A stretch of 64,000 nucleotides of DNA from assembly GCF_029285175.1 (NCBI RefSeq), contig NZ_JABEDH010000002.1:744001-808000 (forward strand), read 5' to 3'. Below are positions 38,136 to 47,029 of the stretch, piece after piece. The notes below the pieces were generated by a model. The model was not told the DNA's origin. It saw nothing but the letters and a program-made list of their open reading frames with translations, and did no database searches. The DNA comes from Sulfitobacter sp. M05. Lineage in GTDB: Bacteria; Pseudomonadota; Alphaproteobacteria; Rhodobacterales; Rhodobacteraceae. The position numbers and the translations under genes are program-made. Position 1 is the first letter of the stretch. The number at the start of each line of letters is the position of its first letter.

Positions 38136-38239
38136 ACAGCGTCCCGCCTTTAACCTGATCCACTAAACATCGCTTTTCGCGTTCGACCAAAGGGAGAGGC
38201 AGCGAACAAGCGATTCATGTTTAAGGCGGGACACTTTAG
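38136..38239 (-). repeat. Dispersed inverted-repeat element, copy A
   Basis: Terminal inverted repeats GCGTCCCGCCTTTAA (38139-38153) and TTTAAGGCGGGACAC (38220-38234). Inner stem ATCGCTTTTCGCG (38169-38181) pairs with GCGAACAAGCGAT (38202-38214), leaving one unpaired C. Oriented opposite to copy C (49.6 kb). Its right end supplies the stop codon of the phosphatase gene (TTA at 38236-38238). It lies between the convergent gyrB and phosphatase genes. Confidence 0.85.
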
Positions 38240-38970
38240 GTCTGCGGCAGCAACTCTTGTCGGCCCTGTGGCGTCAGGGTGAAACAGGTCGTCCCCTCAA
38301 ACACTGCGGCGGTCATCGGGTTGCCTCTGCCTGCACCGCTGTCGAGGTTCACGCGGTTGCCGTAGTGCTGGGCCTTGTCGACGGGTGTGTGCCCATGCAC
38401 GACCAGCTTCGGGTGCATCCGCTGATCGACGTGAAATTCCTTGCGGATCCACAACAGGTCTTCCTCGTCCTGATCGGCCAACGGCACACCGGGACGGATG
38501 CCCGCATGGGCAAAGAACAAAGCGTCGGTTTCATGGGACAGAACCGCGTCTTGCATGAATTTCACATGGGCCTCTGGGATAATGTCCCGGGCCATCTTAT
38601 GCACTTCCAACATGCGTGACCTTTGCGTGAATTCGATCCCATAAGAGGCCAGCGTGGTATCCCCGCCCAAACGTGGGTGCAGCCATGTCAAATCTATCGA
38701 CAGATAGGCTTCGTGCTGGGGATAATCCCGCATGAACCAGTGAAACATCCGGTCATGGTTTCCTTGCAGGAAGGTCCAGTTGCGCCCTTGCGCCTTCCCT
38801 TCAACCAACAGGTCCAACACAGCTTTGCTGTCTGGGCCGCGATCTGTGTAATCCCCGAGAAAAACGATTTCAGCATCGGGTCCGCCGTCAGCTTCGATCA
38901 GACCAAGCACCCGCTGCAAATCGGTCAACTGCCCGTGAATATCGCCCATAGTATAAATTGGTGTCGTCAT
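38236..38970 (-). CDS. PPP-type metallophosphoesterase
   Basis: 244-residue phosphatase of the serine/threonine-phosphatase (PPP) superfamily. The di-metal motifs are GDIHG (residues 9-13), GDYTDRGPDS, GNHD and the later HAGIRPG and VVHGHTPV. Bacterial relatives dephosphorylate proteins or nucleotides such as diadenosine tetraphosphate; I cannot choose. I took the start at 38970 (MTTPIYTMGDIHG) because the longer frame from 39030 reads through the serA terminator hairpin. It follows serA on the same strand but behind a terminator, so is likely separately expressed. Confidence 0.87.
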   Translation of the reverse strand: MTTPIYTMGDIHGQLTDLQRVLGLIEADGGPDAEIVFLGDYTDRGPDSKAVLDLLVEGKAQGRNWTFLQGNHDRMFHWFMRDYPQHEAYLSIDLTWLHPRLGGDTTLASYGIEFTQRSRMLEVHKMARDIIPEAHVKFMQDAVLSHETDALFFAHAGIRPGVPLADQDEEDLLWIRKEFHVDQRMHPKLVVHGHTPVDKAQHYGNRVNLDSGAGRGNPMTAAVFEGTTCFTLTPQGRQELLPQT

Positions 38971-38984
38971 ATCGGGTGCCCCAT

Positions 38985-39014
38985 AAAAAACGCCCGCCCC
39001 GGATCGGGGCGAGC
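38985..39014 (-). terminator. serA terminator
   Basis: On the minus strand CGCTCGCCCC, a five-base loop and GGGGCGGGCG (arms 39005-39014 and 38991-39000, one mismatch) are followed by TTTTTT. It begins about 28 bases after the serA stop. Confidence 0.88.
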
Positions 39015-39041
39015 GTTGTGTGTCTAACACCGCCTGCTGAG

Positions 39042-40637
39042 TCAGGCCACGTCGAATTGCAGCGGTTTGACCTGCGTGAACAGACCCGTCGCAACCAGCT
39101 TGTCAATCACCGGCGCCGGAACAACCTCATCGACATACAGGAGCGCAATCGCCTCGCCATTCGCGGCGGAGCGGCCAAGGGTAAAGTTCGCGATGTTCAC
39201 ACCGTTCTCGCCCATTGTCTGGCCCAATGTCCCGATGATGCCGGGCACGTCCTCGTTTGTGGTGTAAAGCATATGCGCACCGATTTCGGCGTCGATCTGG
39301 ATGCCTTTGATCTGGATGAAGCGCGGCTTACCATCCGAGAACACGGTGCCAGCAACAGAGCGTTCACGTTTGTCTGTCACAACTGTTACTTTGACATAGC
39401 CGTCGAAAACGCCTGATTTGTCTTGGTTTGTGGTGCTGATCTGGATGCCCTTTTCGCGGGCGACCACGGGGGCGCTGACCATGTTCACGTCTGGATTTGC
39501 GCGCTTCATGATGCCTGCCACGACGCCACAGTTCAGCGCCTCTAGGTTCATCTCGGCGACAGTACCGTCATACAGGATATTGATGGCCTTGATCGGCTCG
39601 TCGGTCATTTGCCCGATGAAAGCGCCAAGGTGTCCGGCCAGATTAATCCATGGGGTCATGACCATGGCCTCTTCTGCGGTGACGGAAGGCATGTTCAATG
39701 CGTTGCTGACAGCACCGGTTAGCAGATAATCCGCCATTTGCTCGGCAACTTGCAGGGCAACGTTTTCCTGCGCTTCAGTTGTTGCAGCACCAAGGTGGGG
39801 CGTGCAGACAACGTTGGGCAGGTTGAACAGAGGGTTCTCGGTTGCAGGCTCTTCTTTGAAAACGTCAAACGCCGCACCGGCAACATGGCCGGACTTCAAC
39901 ATATCCGCCAGCGCCTCTTCGTCCACCAGACCGCCACGGGCACAGTTGATGATCCGCACGCCTTTCTTGGTTTTCGCAAGGTTTTCACGGCTGAGGATAT
40001 TTGCCGTCTGTTCGGTGAAGGGCACGTGCAGGGTGATGAAATCAGCACGCGTCAGCAGCTCTTCCAGTTCGACCTTTTCAACGCCCATTTTCTGGGCCTT
40101 TTCTTCGCCCAGGAAGGGATCATAGGCCACAACCTTCATCTTGAGGCCAGGGGCGCGGTCGCACACGATGCCCCCAATGTTGCCCGCCCCGATGACGCCC
40201 AATGTCTTGCCGGTCAGCTCCACACCCATGAACTTGGATTTTTCCCATTTGCCAGCGTGGGTTGATTCAGAAGCTTCGGGAATCTGGCGTGCAACTGCAA
40301 ACATCATCGCAATGGCGTGTTCAGCTGTAGTGATCATGTTGCCGAAGGGCGTGTTCATGACGATCACCCCCTTTTTCGACGCCGCGTCTTTGTCGATATT
40401 GTCGGTGCCGATCCCCGCCCGACCGATAACCTTGAGGTTCGGCGCATTGGCGAGGATCTTTTCCGTTACCTTGGTTGCAGAGCGGATCGCGAGACCGTCA
40501 TAGTTGCCGATAACTTCGGCAAGCTTGTCTTTGTCCTTGCCCAGGTCAGGCTGGAAATCGACGTCGATGCCACGGTCACGGAAAATCTGAACCGCTGCTT
40601 CGCTGAGTTTGTCAGAGATAAGTACTTTGGGGGCCAT
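39042..40637 (-). CDS. serA: D-3-phosphoglycerate dehydrogenase
   Basis: First enzyme of the phosphorylated serine pathway: oxidises 3-phosphoglycerate with NAD. 531 residues, the long form with substrate, NAD-binding, intervening and ACT domains. NAD motif GVIGAGNIGGIV (about residue 147), catalytic Arg/Glu/His segments INCARGGLVDEEAL and CTPHLGAATTEAQ, and the C-terminal ACT domain (VPGIIGTLGQTMGENGVNIANFTLGR), which often mediates serine feedback. It lies 88 bases downstream of serC on the same strand, and a strong terminator follows. Confidence 0.96.
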   Translation of the reverse strand: MAPKVLISDKLSEAAVQIFRDRGIDVDFQPDLGKDKDKLAEVIGNYDGLAIRSATKVTEKILANAPNLKVIGRAGIGTDNIDKDAASKKGVIVMNTPFGNMITTAEHAIAMMFAVARQIPEASESTHAGKWEKSKFMGVELTGKTLGVIGAGNIGGIVCDRAPGLKMKVVAYDPFLGEEKAQKMGVEKVELEELLTRADFITLHVPFTEQTANILSRENLAKTKKGVRIINCARGGLVDEEALADMLKSGHVAGAAFDVFKEEPATENPLFNLPNVVCTPHLGAATTEAQENVALQVAEQMADYLLTGAVSNALNMPSVTAEEAMVMTPWINLAGHLGAFIGQMTDEPIKAINILYDGTVAEMNLEALNCGVVAGIMKRANPDVNMVSAPVVAREKGIQISTTNQDKSGVFDGYVKVTVVTDKRERSVAGTVFSDGKPRFIQIKGIQIDAEIGAHMLYTTNEDVPGIIGTLGQTMGENGVNIANFTLGRSAANGEAIALLYVDEVVPAPVIDKLVATGLFTQVKPLQFDVA

Positions 40638-40669
40638 GTTGTTGGTCCTTCATAAAACTGGGGGGTGGA

Positions 40670-40723
40670 CGGGGAAAACCCCGCCCTACGGTATCGGTGA
40701 CGGGCGGGAGGGACCCCGCCGTC
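40670..40723. other. Two GC-rich hairpins in the serC-serA gap
   Basis: CGGGG-aaaa-CCCCG (40670-40683) and GACGGGCGGG (40699-40708) with CCCCGCCGTC (40714-40723, one bulge). No T-tract in either direction. They may be partial terminators or processing sites between serC and serA. Confidence 0.45.
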
Positions 40724-40725
40724 GT

Positions 40726-41865
40726 TTATGCGTTGATTTCGGACTCGAAGGCCCAGGCAAGCCAAGGCAGCATCGCCGCAACATCGGCGGTTTCAACCGT
40801 CCCGCCACACCAGATCCGCAGGCCCGGAGGGGCGTCGCGGTAGGCACCGATATCAAGCGCGACATTTTCATCCGCCAGACGTTTTGCCACCGCTTTTGCA
40901 AATGCGGCACCATCGGTGATCCGTGGATCGGTGAACTTGAGACAAACCGAAGTGTTTGAGCGCGTCGCGGGATCAACGGCAAGGAAATCGACCCAGTCAT
41001 TGGCTGCAACAAAATCGGCAACGGCCTGCGCATTGGCGTCGGCCCGTGCGATCAGCCCTTGCAAACCGCCAACAGATTTCGCCCATTTCAATGCGTTCAG
41101 ATAATCCTCAACACAAAGCATCGACGGGGTGTTGATCGTCTCACCCTTAAAGATGCCTTCGTTCAGCTTGCCGCCTTTGGTCATGCGGAAAATCTTGGGC
41201 AGGGGCCATGCGGGAGTATAGTTTTCCAACCGTTCAACCGCACGGGGGGACAGGATCAACATGCCATGCGCCGCCTCACCGCCCAGCACTTTCTGCCAGG
41301 AGAACGTCGTCACATCCAGTTTGTCCCATGGCAAATCCATAGCAAAAGCAGCGGATGTTGCATCACAAAGCGTCAACCCGTCGCGGTCTGCCGGAATTGC
41401 ATCGCCATTCGCCATGCGCACGCCGGATGTTGTACCGTTCCATGTGAAACATACATCATTGTCGTAGTTCAACGCGGACATTTCGACGATCTCGCCATAC
41501 TCCGCTGTGTGGGTGGTCGCCTCGATCTTGAGCTGTTTAACCACATCCGTCACCCAGCCGGCACCAAATGATTCCCATGCAACCATCTGCACAGGGCGTT
41601 CACCCAACATGCTCCACATTGCCATTTCAAAGGCACCGGTGTCAGAAGCCGGCACAATACCGATACGGTAATCGGCAGGCACGCCCAGAATTTCACGGGT
41701 GGTTTCGATCGCTTCCAGCAGTTTGGATTTGCCAACAGCTGCGCGGTGGCTGCGGCCCAAAGGCGCGTCAGACAAAGCGGTCAGATCAAAAACGGGGGGT
41801 TTGGCGCAAGGGCCAGAAGAAAAACGCGGATTGGTCGGTCGCGTGACCGGTAGTTCAATAGCCAT
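40726..41865 (-). CDS. serC: Phosphoserine aminotransferase
   Basis: PLP enzyme of 379 residues that converts 3-phosphohydroxypyruvate to phosphoserine, the second step. The N-terminal [11 protein letters not shown] and the PLP-lysine segment [16 protein letters not shown] identify the family form common in alphaproteobacteria. I chose ATG 41865 ([20 protein letters not shown]); the open frame upstream to 42096 reads antisense of the serB leader. It is divergent from serB (157-base gap) and followed by serA. Confidence 0.93.
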   Translation of the reverse strand: MAIELPVTRPTNPRFSSGPCAKPPVFDLTALSDAPLGRSHRAAVGKSKLLEAIETTREILGVPADYRIGIVPASDTGAFEMAMWSMLGERPVQMVAWESFGAGWVTDVVKQLKIEATTHTAEYGEIVEMSALNYDNDVCFTWNGTTSGVRMANGDAIPADRDGLTLCDATSAAFAMDLPWDKLDVTTFSWQKVLGGEAAHGMLILSPRAVERLENYTPAWPLPKIFRMTKGGKLNEGIFKGETINTPSMLCVEDYLNALKWAKSVGGLQGLIARADANAQAVADFVAANDWVDFLAVDPATRSNTSVCLKFTDPRITDGAAFAKAVAKRLADENVALDIGAYRDAPPGLRIWCGGTVETADVAAMLPWLAWAFESEINA

Positions 41866-42022
41866 TGATGCTATCCTCTCAGATATGCGCCCTTCGTTGG
41901 GGAAGGGTGTCCCACTGACGCGTTTAAGGGGCGTCGCGGGCTGGCACAATCGCAAAAACGGGGCTAGACCGCCGCTTGATCGCTTTTTAACGACATTCCT
42001 GACGCGGATCGGAAACTTTGAC

Positions 42023-42898
42023 ATGTTTACAGTTGTTTTGCTGACCTCCCCGGAAACAGGCGGGCTTGAGCCGTCGCTGGTTGAAAGCCTGCGCAATGCA
42101 TGGGGCGGGGCGAGCGCCTTTTGGCTGGCCCCTGACGAGGCAGCGGAATTTGTGATCCCTCAAATGCCAGCTAATCTCTGGGAGGTCTGGGAAAGCTGTC
42201 AGGCAATGCAGGTGGACCTGGTGGTTGTGCCAACCGACACACGGCGCAAAAAAATGCTGCTGGCCGATATGGACAGTACGATGATCCAGCAGGAATGCAT
42301 CGACGAACTGGCCGACGAGGCTGGTGTCGGCGCAAGGGTCAAGGACATCACGGCGCGTGCGATGAATGGCGAGCTGGACTTTGACGGGGCTCTGCGTGAA
42401 CGGGTCGGGCTGTTGAAAGGGTTGGATGCCGCGGTAATTGATAAGGTGTTGGCTGAGCGGATCACCTTGATGCCCGGCGGCAAGGCCCTGTTGGCCACGA
42501 TGAAGGCAAATGTTGGCCACGCCGCACTGGTTTCGGGTGGGTTCACGGCCTTTACGGCCAAAGTTGCCGCAGAGCTGGGGTTTGACGAAAACCGCGCCAA
42601 CACATTGTTGATCCAAGAGGGGCTTCTAACGGGGGAGGTGGGGCTGCCGATCCTTGGCAAACAAGCCAAAGTCGACGCCTTGGAAGAGATCACTGCGCGT
42701 TTGGGGATAGCAGAAGAAGACGTCATTGCGGTTGGTGACGGGGCAAATGATCTGGGGATGCTGACGCGTGCTGGATTGGGTGTTGCGCTGCATGCGAAGC
42801 CATCGGTCGCGGCACAGTGCAATGTGCGGGTGAATTTTGGCGACCTGACCGCGCTGCTTTATGTTCAGGGTTACGCACGGGTCGACTTTGCCGCGTGA
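42023..42898 (+). CDS. serB: Phosphoserine phosphatase
   Basis: HAD-family phosphatase of 291 residues, last step of serine synthesis. The catalytic motif is [20 protein letters not shown] (nucleophile and acid aspartates), then SGGFTAF and the metal site [12 protein letters not shown]. An N-terminal domain of about 80 residues precedes the HAD core. I chose ATG 42023; an upstream extension to 41699 is antisense to serC. With serA and serC divergent from it, all three pathway enzymes are encoded within 3.9 kb. Confidence 0.94.
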   Translation: MFTVVLLTSPETGGLEPSLVESLRNAWGGASAFWLAPDEAAEFVIPQMPANLWEVWESCQAMQVDLVVVPTDTRRKKMLLADMDSTMIQQECIDELADEAGVGARVKDITARAMNGELDFDGALRERVGLLKGLDAAVIDKVLAERITLMPGGKALLATMKANVGHAALVSGGFTAFTAKVAAELGFDENRANTLLIQEGLLTGEVGLPILGKQAKVDALEEITARLGIAEEDVIAVGDGANDLGMLTRAGLGVALHAKPSVAAQCNVRVNFGDLTALLYVQGYARVDFAA

Positions 42899-42916
42899 TC
42901 GGTTGCCTTTCCAGGG

Positions 42917-42967
42917 AGGGGCGGATCATGCGCCCCGCCTTGTGAGGAATTAGGGTCAGGGCCCTAA
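42917..42967. terminator. Hairpins between convergent serB and asparaginase genes
   Basis: GGGGCG-loop-CGCCCC (42918-42936) and TTAGGG-loop-CCCTAA (42950-42967), in the 89-base gap between convergent stops. No long T-tract. Confidence 0.45.
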
Positions 42968-42987
42968 GGTGCCGCCGTTGGTCGTCG

Positions 42988-43968
42988 TCAGATAAGACCT
43001 GCTGCCGGTTTCAGAATGCCCGTTTCGATGCCGCGCCAGTTCTTGATGGGTGCGTTCAGGCGTTTCAGCGTTGCAGGGTGATTGGCGTCAAGAACGCCCA
43101 GCCTGACCAAGAGTGCCGCAATTGCACATTCGGCTGCGCGCGTTGTGCCGCAGGCCGCTTTTAAGGCAATGCCCAGTTTTTGCTCTGGCAGGATCGCGAT
43201 AAAGAACCCCTCTGCGCCGGTTTTCAACGCAACTTTACCGTCCATCGCGCGCATTAACTCTGTGCAGGCGCGGGTCTCGCCGGCGACCAGTTCCGGGTGC
43301 AGACGCATCGCCTGATGCAAACGTGCTTCGGCTGATCCTTCGGGGGCGGCGGCGAAATGCGCCATGGCGCGGGCCATACCGTGCAAGGTGCAGGCGAAAT
43401 TCGGGGCGGAGCAGCCGTCGATCCCGTACCCCGGCGAGGTTTCCTGCGTGACGTTTTCAAACGCTTCAAGGCAGGCCCGTTGCAGCGGGTGATCCGGCGC
43501 GACATAGTCAGGGCCGGCCTTGAGATGTTGGGTCAGTGTCAGAAAACCTGCATGTTTTCCCGAGCAATTGTTGTGTATCTGGCAGGGCGTTTTGCCTGCG
43601 CGGATCAGTTCTTCACGCGCGTCCTTGTCAGATGGGTCTTGCGGGCCGCAGCGGAAATCATCGTCAGACAGGCCCAGTGTTTTCAACCATGTCCCAACGC
43701 GATCGGTGTGGATCGCAGCCCCTTGATGCGAGGCGCAAGACAGGGCCAGTTGCTCTGTTGTCAGCCCATATTCGTCAGCCGCGCCTGAAGTGATCAGCGG
43801 TAGGGCCTGTATCATTTTGGAGGAGGACCGCGGCAGGACCACCCGAGTTGGATCACCCCAGGCCTGCACAATTTCACCGCTTGCATCACAGATCACGGCA
43901 TGGCCAGAGTGAACGCTTTCAAGGAAAGGTCCGCGCCAAACTTCGGTAAAGGGGGCCGCCTGTGTCAT
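42988..43968 (-). CDS. Class 3 (Rhizobium etli-type) asparaginase
   Basis: 326-residue asparaginase of the PF06089 family, unrelated to the E. coli enzymes. The serine-lysine catalytic motif is LPRSSSKMIQALPL (residues about 45-58), with LSCASHQG and IHNNCSGKHAGFLTL also conserved; the cysteine and lysine of NNCSGKH belong to the zinc site in R. etli ReAV. The reaction is hydrolysis of asparagine to aspartate and ammonia. It is convergent with serB and has no partner gene. Confidence 0.88.
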   Translation of the reverse strand: MTQAAPFTEVWRGPFLESVHSGHAVICDASGEIVQAWGDPTRVVLPRSSSKMIQALPLITSGAADEYGLTTEQLALSCASHQGAAIHTDRVGTWLKTLGLSDDDFRCGPQDPSDKDAREELIRAGKTPCQIHNNCSGKHAGFLTLTQHLKAGPDYVAPDHPLQRACLEAFENVTQETSPGYGIDGCSAPNFACTLHGMARAMAHFAAAPEGSAEARLHQAMRLHPELVAGETRACTELMRAMDGKVALKTGAEGFFIAILPEQKLGIALKAACGTTRAAECAIAALLVRLGVLDANHPATLKRLNAPIKNWRGIETGILKPAAGLI

Positions 43969-44145
43969 ATTTCACCTTCAAATTAAGCGAAATCCTGCCA
44001 ATCAGGGTTTCGTCTGTCGCCTGTTTCGCATTAATATGCTCTTTGTCGAAAAGATAACAGGCACTTGAAGAAAGAGCGATGCGCAAAGCACCGCCAATAG
44101 GGCTTGGTCGGTATTGAGGTTTAGGACAGCTTGGAGGCTGGACAA

Positions 44146-44676
44146 ATGGGAATGATTAAGAGAATCGGGTGCGCGGTTGGATTGGCGGCTGTGTTGGCGA
44201 CGGCTGCATCCGCACAACAGCAAAGCACAAACCGTGTGGCTGCGAAAACCGACTGGAGCGTCTTTGTCGAAGACAATCCGACAGAGTGTTGGGGCGTCTC
44301 GACCCCGAAAGAAACGGTTAACTCCCGTGATGGTCGTGTTGTGGCGGTGAATCGCGGACAAACTCTTTTGATGGTGTTCTATCGTCCCTCCGCAGGTGCC
44401 AAAGGGCAGGTGGCCTTTACTGGCGGATATCCTTTTGCATCTGGATCAACGGTCAAAATGGAAATCTCGGGCAACACATTTGAGCTTTTTACCGAAGGCG
44501 AGTGGGCGTGGCCTGCGACCACGGATGACGACAGCAAGATCATCACGTCGATGAAGCGCGGAGCAAATGCGGTATTGTCTGGCCAATCCGGGCGCGGGAC
44601 CAAAACCAAAGATACATTTTCACTGTTGGGCTTTACCGCAGCTGTTGAAGACGCGGCCAAACGCTGCGGCGGGTGA
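44146..44676 (+). CDS. Invasion-associated locus B (IalB) family secreted protein
   Basis: 176-residue exported protein with a clear signal peptide (MIKRIGCAVGLAAVLATAASA, cleavage after ASA). The mature part has the IalB pattern DWSVFVEDNPTECWGVSTP and a C-terminal pair of cysteines with the first (ECWGVS and AAKRCGG), likely a disulfide. Named from Bartonella, but widespread in free-living Rhodobacterales, where its role is unknown. I chose ATG 44146 because GGAGG lies eight bases upstream; an in-frame GTG/TTG at 44131 overlaps that site. Confidence 0.85.
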   Translation: MGMIKRIGCAVGLAAVLATAASAQQQSTNRVAAKTDWSVFVEDNPTECWGVSTPKETVNSRDGRVVAVNRGQTLLMVFYRPSAGAKGQVAFTGGYPFASGSTVKMEISGNTFELFTEGEWAWPATTDDDSKIITSMKRGANAVLSGQSGRGTKTKDTFSLLGFTAAVEDAAKRCGG

Positions 44677-44867
44677 TGGCGCGCGGGGTGGGCCTTGTGC
44701 CCATCTGTCGGGCGGCTGATATCGGATGGTGCGTTTGATGTGGCGGCGGGATTGAGTTTATTGGCAAGATGAAGCCGAGGCCTGCGCGCCACAGGGTCGG
44801 CTTGGTCTTTTGCAAATGCCGCGCACTCCTATATAGCAGGCACATCCTTATAAATTGAGTCGCCCCC
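44677..44867. other. Gap between IalB-like gene and rlmN
   Basis: 191 bases with the second copy of the 24-bp motif (44751-44774). No terminator with a T-tract. Must hold the rlmN promoter. Confidence 0.4.
44751..44774 (+). repeat. 24-bp intergenic motif, copy 2
   Basis: Identical over 24 bases to 25470-25493 and in the same orientation relative to the upstream gene (74 bases past the IalB-like stop). Sequence after the motif differs. Confidence 0.75.
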
Positions 44868-46067
44868 ATGTCTGCCACAGCACCGATTACCCAAGATGTT
44901 CATACTATGCCGCGCAAGCTGCCGGAGGGGCCGCAGAACCTGATCGGTTTGACGCGTGAGGCGATGCGCGATGCGTTGATTGCCCACGGTACACCGGAAA
45001 AGCAGGCCAAGATGCGGGTCGGACAAATCTGGCAATGGATTTACGGCTGGGGCGTGCGTGATTTTGCCGAAATGACCAACCTGTCCAAGGCGTTCCGGGC
45101 AGAATTGGCCGAGAATTTTGTTATCGAGATTCCCGAGGTGGTAACCCGTCAGGTGTCCGAGGATGGCACGCGCAAATATCTGGTGCGGATTGCGGGCGGT
45201 CATGAGGTTGAGATTGTTTACATTCCCGAGGAGGGCCGCGGCACCCTATGTGTGTCGTCGCAGGTTGGCTGTACTCTGACCTGTTCATTCTGCCATACCG
45301 GCACACAAAAGCTGGTGCGCAATCTGACCGCCGGGGAAATCATCGGGCAGGTTCTGGTCGCGCGTGACGATCTGGGGGAATGGCCTGAAATTGGGGCGAA
45401 ACATGTCGAAGGGCGCTTGTTGTCCAACATCGTGCTGATGGGCATGGGCGAACCTTTGTATAACTTTGAAAACGTGCGTGATGCGATGAAGATCGCGATG
45501 GACCCCGAAGGGATCCAGCTTTCGCGACGCCGGATTACCCTGTCGACCTCGGGTGTCGTGCCGGAGATTGCCCGCACCGCTGAGGAAATCGGCTGTCAGT
45601 TGGCAATTTCGTTTCACGCGACCACCGACGAGGTGCGTGACAAGCTGGTGCCGATCAACAAAAAGTGGAACCTTGAGGTCTTGCTGGAGGCCTTGCGTGC
45701 CTATCCCAAAGTCTCGAACTCGGAGCGGATCACTTTTGAATATGTCATGCTACACGGGGTGAACGACAGTGACGAGGATGCCCATCGTCTGGTCGAATTG
45801 ATCAAGGGTATCCCAGCTAAGATCAACCTGATCCCGTTTAATGAATGGCCCGGCGCGCCCTACAAACGATCTTCGAACAACCGAATTCGTGCGTTTTCCG
45901 AGATTATCTATAACGCCGGCTATGCCTCGCCGGTGCGCAAACCGCGGGGCGAGGACATCATGGCGGCCTGTGGGCAGTTGAAATCCGCTACCGAGCGGTC
46001 TCGCAAGTCCCGCAAGCAGATCGCGGCGGAGGCGGGCCTTTCTGATAGCGTTTCGAGTAAAGTTTGA
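44868..46067 (+). CDS. rlmN: Dual-specificity 23S rRNA A2503 / tRNA A37 C2-methyltransferase RlmN
   Basis: Radical SAM methyltransferase of 399 residues. The Fe-S ligands are in [11 protein letters not shown] (CxxxCxxC), followed by [18 protein letters not shown] and the catalytic cysteine of MAACGQL near the C-terminus ([11 protein letters not shown]). Preceded by [10 protein letters not shown], typical of the family. Both cysteines for the methyl-transfer cycle appear present. The last codons and the TGA lie within the left edge of a dispersed inverted-repeat element. Confidence 0.95.
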   Translation: MSATAPITQDVHTMPRKLPEGPQNLIGLTREAMRDALIAHGTPEKQAKMRVGQIWQWIYGWGVRDFAEMTNLSKAFRAELAENFVIEIPEVVTRQVSEDGTRKYLVRIAGGHEVEIVYIPEEGRGTLCVSSQVGCTLTCSFCHTGTQKLVRNLTAGEIIGQVLVARDDLGEWPEIGAKHVEGRLLSNIVLMGMGEPLYNFENVRDAMKIAMDPEGIQLSRRRITLSTSGVVPEIARTAEEIGCQLAISFHATTDEVRDKLVPINKKWNLEVLLEALRAYPKVSNSERITFEYVMLHGVNDSDEDAHRLVELIKGIPAKINLIPFNEWPGAPYKRSSNNRIRAFSEIIYNAGYASPVRKPRGEDIMAACGQLKSATERSRKSRKQIAAEAGLSDSVSSKV

Positions 46068-46148
46068 CTCCCTTGTTCGCTGCCTCCCCCCTTGGTCGAA
46101 CGCGAAAAGGGATGTGTGATGCCTGAAATTAGATTCGAAAAGCTTTAA
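46061..46148 (+). repeat. Dispersed inverted-repeat element, copy B (diverged)
   Basis: Core TTCGCTGCCTC.CCCTTGGTCGAACGCGAAAAG is shared with copies A and C. Inner stem TCCCTTGTTCGC (46069-46080) pairs with GCGAAAAGGGA (46102-46112); relative to A and C one G-C pair is swapped to C-G on both arms. The outer repeats have decayed (right end AAAGCTTTAAG only). It spans the gap from the rlmN TGA (46065-46067) to just before the next start. Confidence 0.7.
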
Positions 46149-46646
46149 GTGGCAGACTGGTGCTTTTCCGTGCCTTTGTCTGGGGGTGGGGCCTTGTGGA
46201 TGATGCCCTGTCCGACTGCCGACCGTCTGGCCGCGCTGCGCAAGAACGGTGTCGACACGGTGCTGTCGATGTTGCCCCCTGCCGAGGCGGCGGCGCTGGG
46301 CATGGCAGAGGAAGCGGGCATCTGTGCGGCGCTTGGCATGTCCTTCCTGTCACACCCTATTCCTGATTTTGGTCTTCCTGATGGGGCCGATTTCGACGAT
46401 TTGATTGCAGAGCTGTGCGCCAGCCTTGCAGCGGGGCGGTCCATTGTCGTGCATTGCCGCGCCGGAATCGGGCGGACAGGGATGGCCGTTGCATGCACCC
46501 TGGTCGGGCAGGGCCAAAGTGGCGCGGATGCCATTCGGATTGTCAGCGCTGCCAGAGGTGTTTCAATCCCCGATACAGTCGAACAAGGCGATTTTATCAT
46601 TTCTTTCGCGCAGAGGGCAAATCGTGATGTTGGCTCAAGGAACTGA
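46149..46646 (+). CDS. Protein-tyrosine phosphatase, dual-specificity type
   Basis: 165-residue cysteine-dependent phosphatase. The P-loop is VVHCRAGIGRTG (C-x5-R followed by TG), at about residue 101, with a candidate general acid in PIPDFGLPDG. The N-terminus MADWCFSVPLSGGGALWMMPCPTADRLAAL matches small phosphatases of Rhodobacterales. The start is GTG at 46149, immediately after the CTTTAA end of a dispersed repeat; no ribosome site is obvious, and no in-frame ATG precedes it. Substrate unknown. Confidence 0.82.
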   Translation: MADWCFSVPLSGGGALWMMPCPTADRLAALRKNGVDTVLSMLPPAEAAALGMAEEAGICAALGMSFLSHPIPDFGLPDGADFDDLIAELCASLAAGRSIVVHCRAGIGRTGMAVACTLVGQGQSGADAIRIVSAARGVSIPDTVEQGDFIISFAQRANRDVGSRN

Positions 46647-46794
46647 TTTAAAAGAGGTTTCGCCGGATTCAACGTAAGGGAAGCTGACGGGCGCCTCCCT
46701 GAAATGACCCATGTTCCGCCGCAATCCGGGGCAAATCTTGCCTTGGTTGGTCTGCAGATTGTTTCCATTACAATAGGCAATCAGGAATAAACCA

Positions 46795-47007
46795 ATGTCC
46801 ATTATGTACAACAAAGACCCTTTCATCACTGCGCAGGTTATCGACCTTGTTCTGCGCGAGCGCGACTGTTCCTTGTCAGCACGCGAATGGAAGCACCGCC
46901 TCGCCGGATATGGCTATGCCATTAAAGACACCGATCATGGTCAGATCGTTGAAACCCTGCCGCATCACGTTGAAGTTGGTGTCTTGCCCGCAGAAGCCAG
47001 CGCCTGA
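46795..47007 (+). CDS. Small conserved-looking hypothetical protein
   Basis: 70-residue acidic-basic mixed soluble protein (MSIMYNKDPFITAQVIDLVLRERD...). No signal, membrane segment or known motif. AGGAA lies seven bases before ATG 46795, codon use looks normal, and the segment EWKHRLAGYGYAIKDTDHGQIVETLP reads like a folded helical domain. I do not recognise a family. It ends two bases before an inverted repeat shared with the convergent LOG-like gene. Confidence 0.6.
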   Translation: MSIMYNKDPFITAQVIDLVLRERDCSLSAREWKHRLAGYGYAIKDTDHGQIVETLPHHVEVGVLPAEASA

Positions 47008-47008
47008 A

Positions 47009-47029
47009 GCAGACCCTTGCTGGGTCTGC
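47009..47029. terminator. Hairpin between convergent genes
   Basis: GCAGACCC (47009-47016) and GGGTCTGC (47022-47029) around five bases. It exactly fills the 22-base gap between the small hypothetical gene and the LOG-like gene. No T-tract. Confidence 0.55.

Noticed and set aside
37970-38235. Strong terminator directly after gyrB
   Set aside because: The hairpin at 38073-38100 has no T-tract and is over 100 bases from the stop; kept only as a structure.
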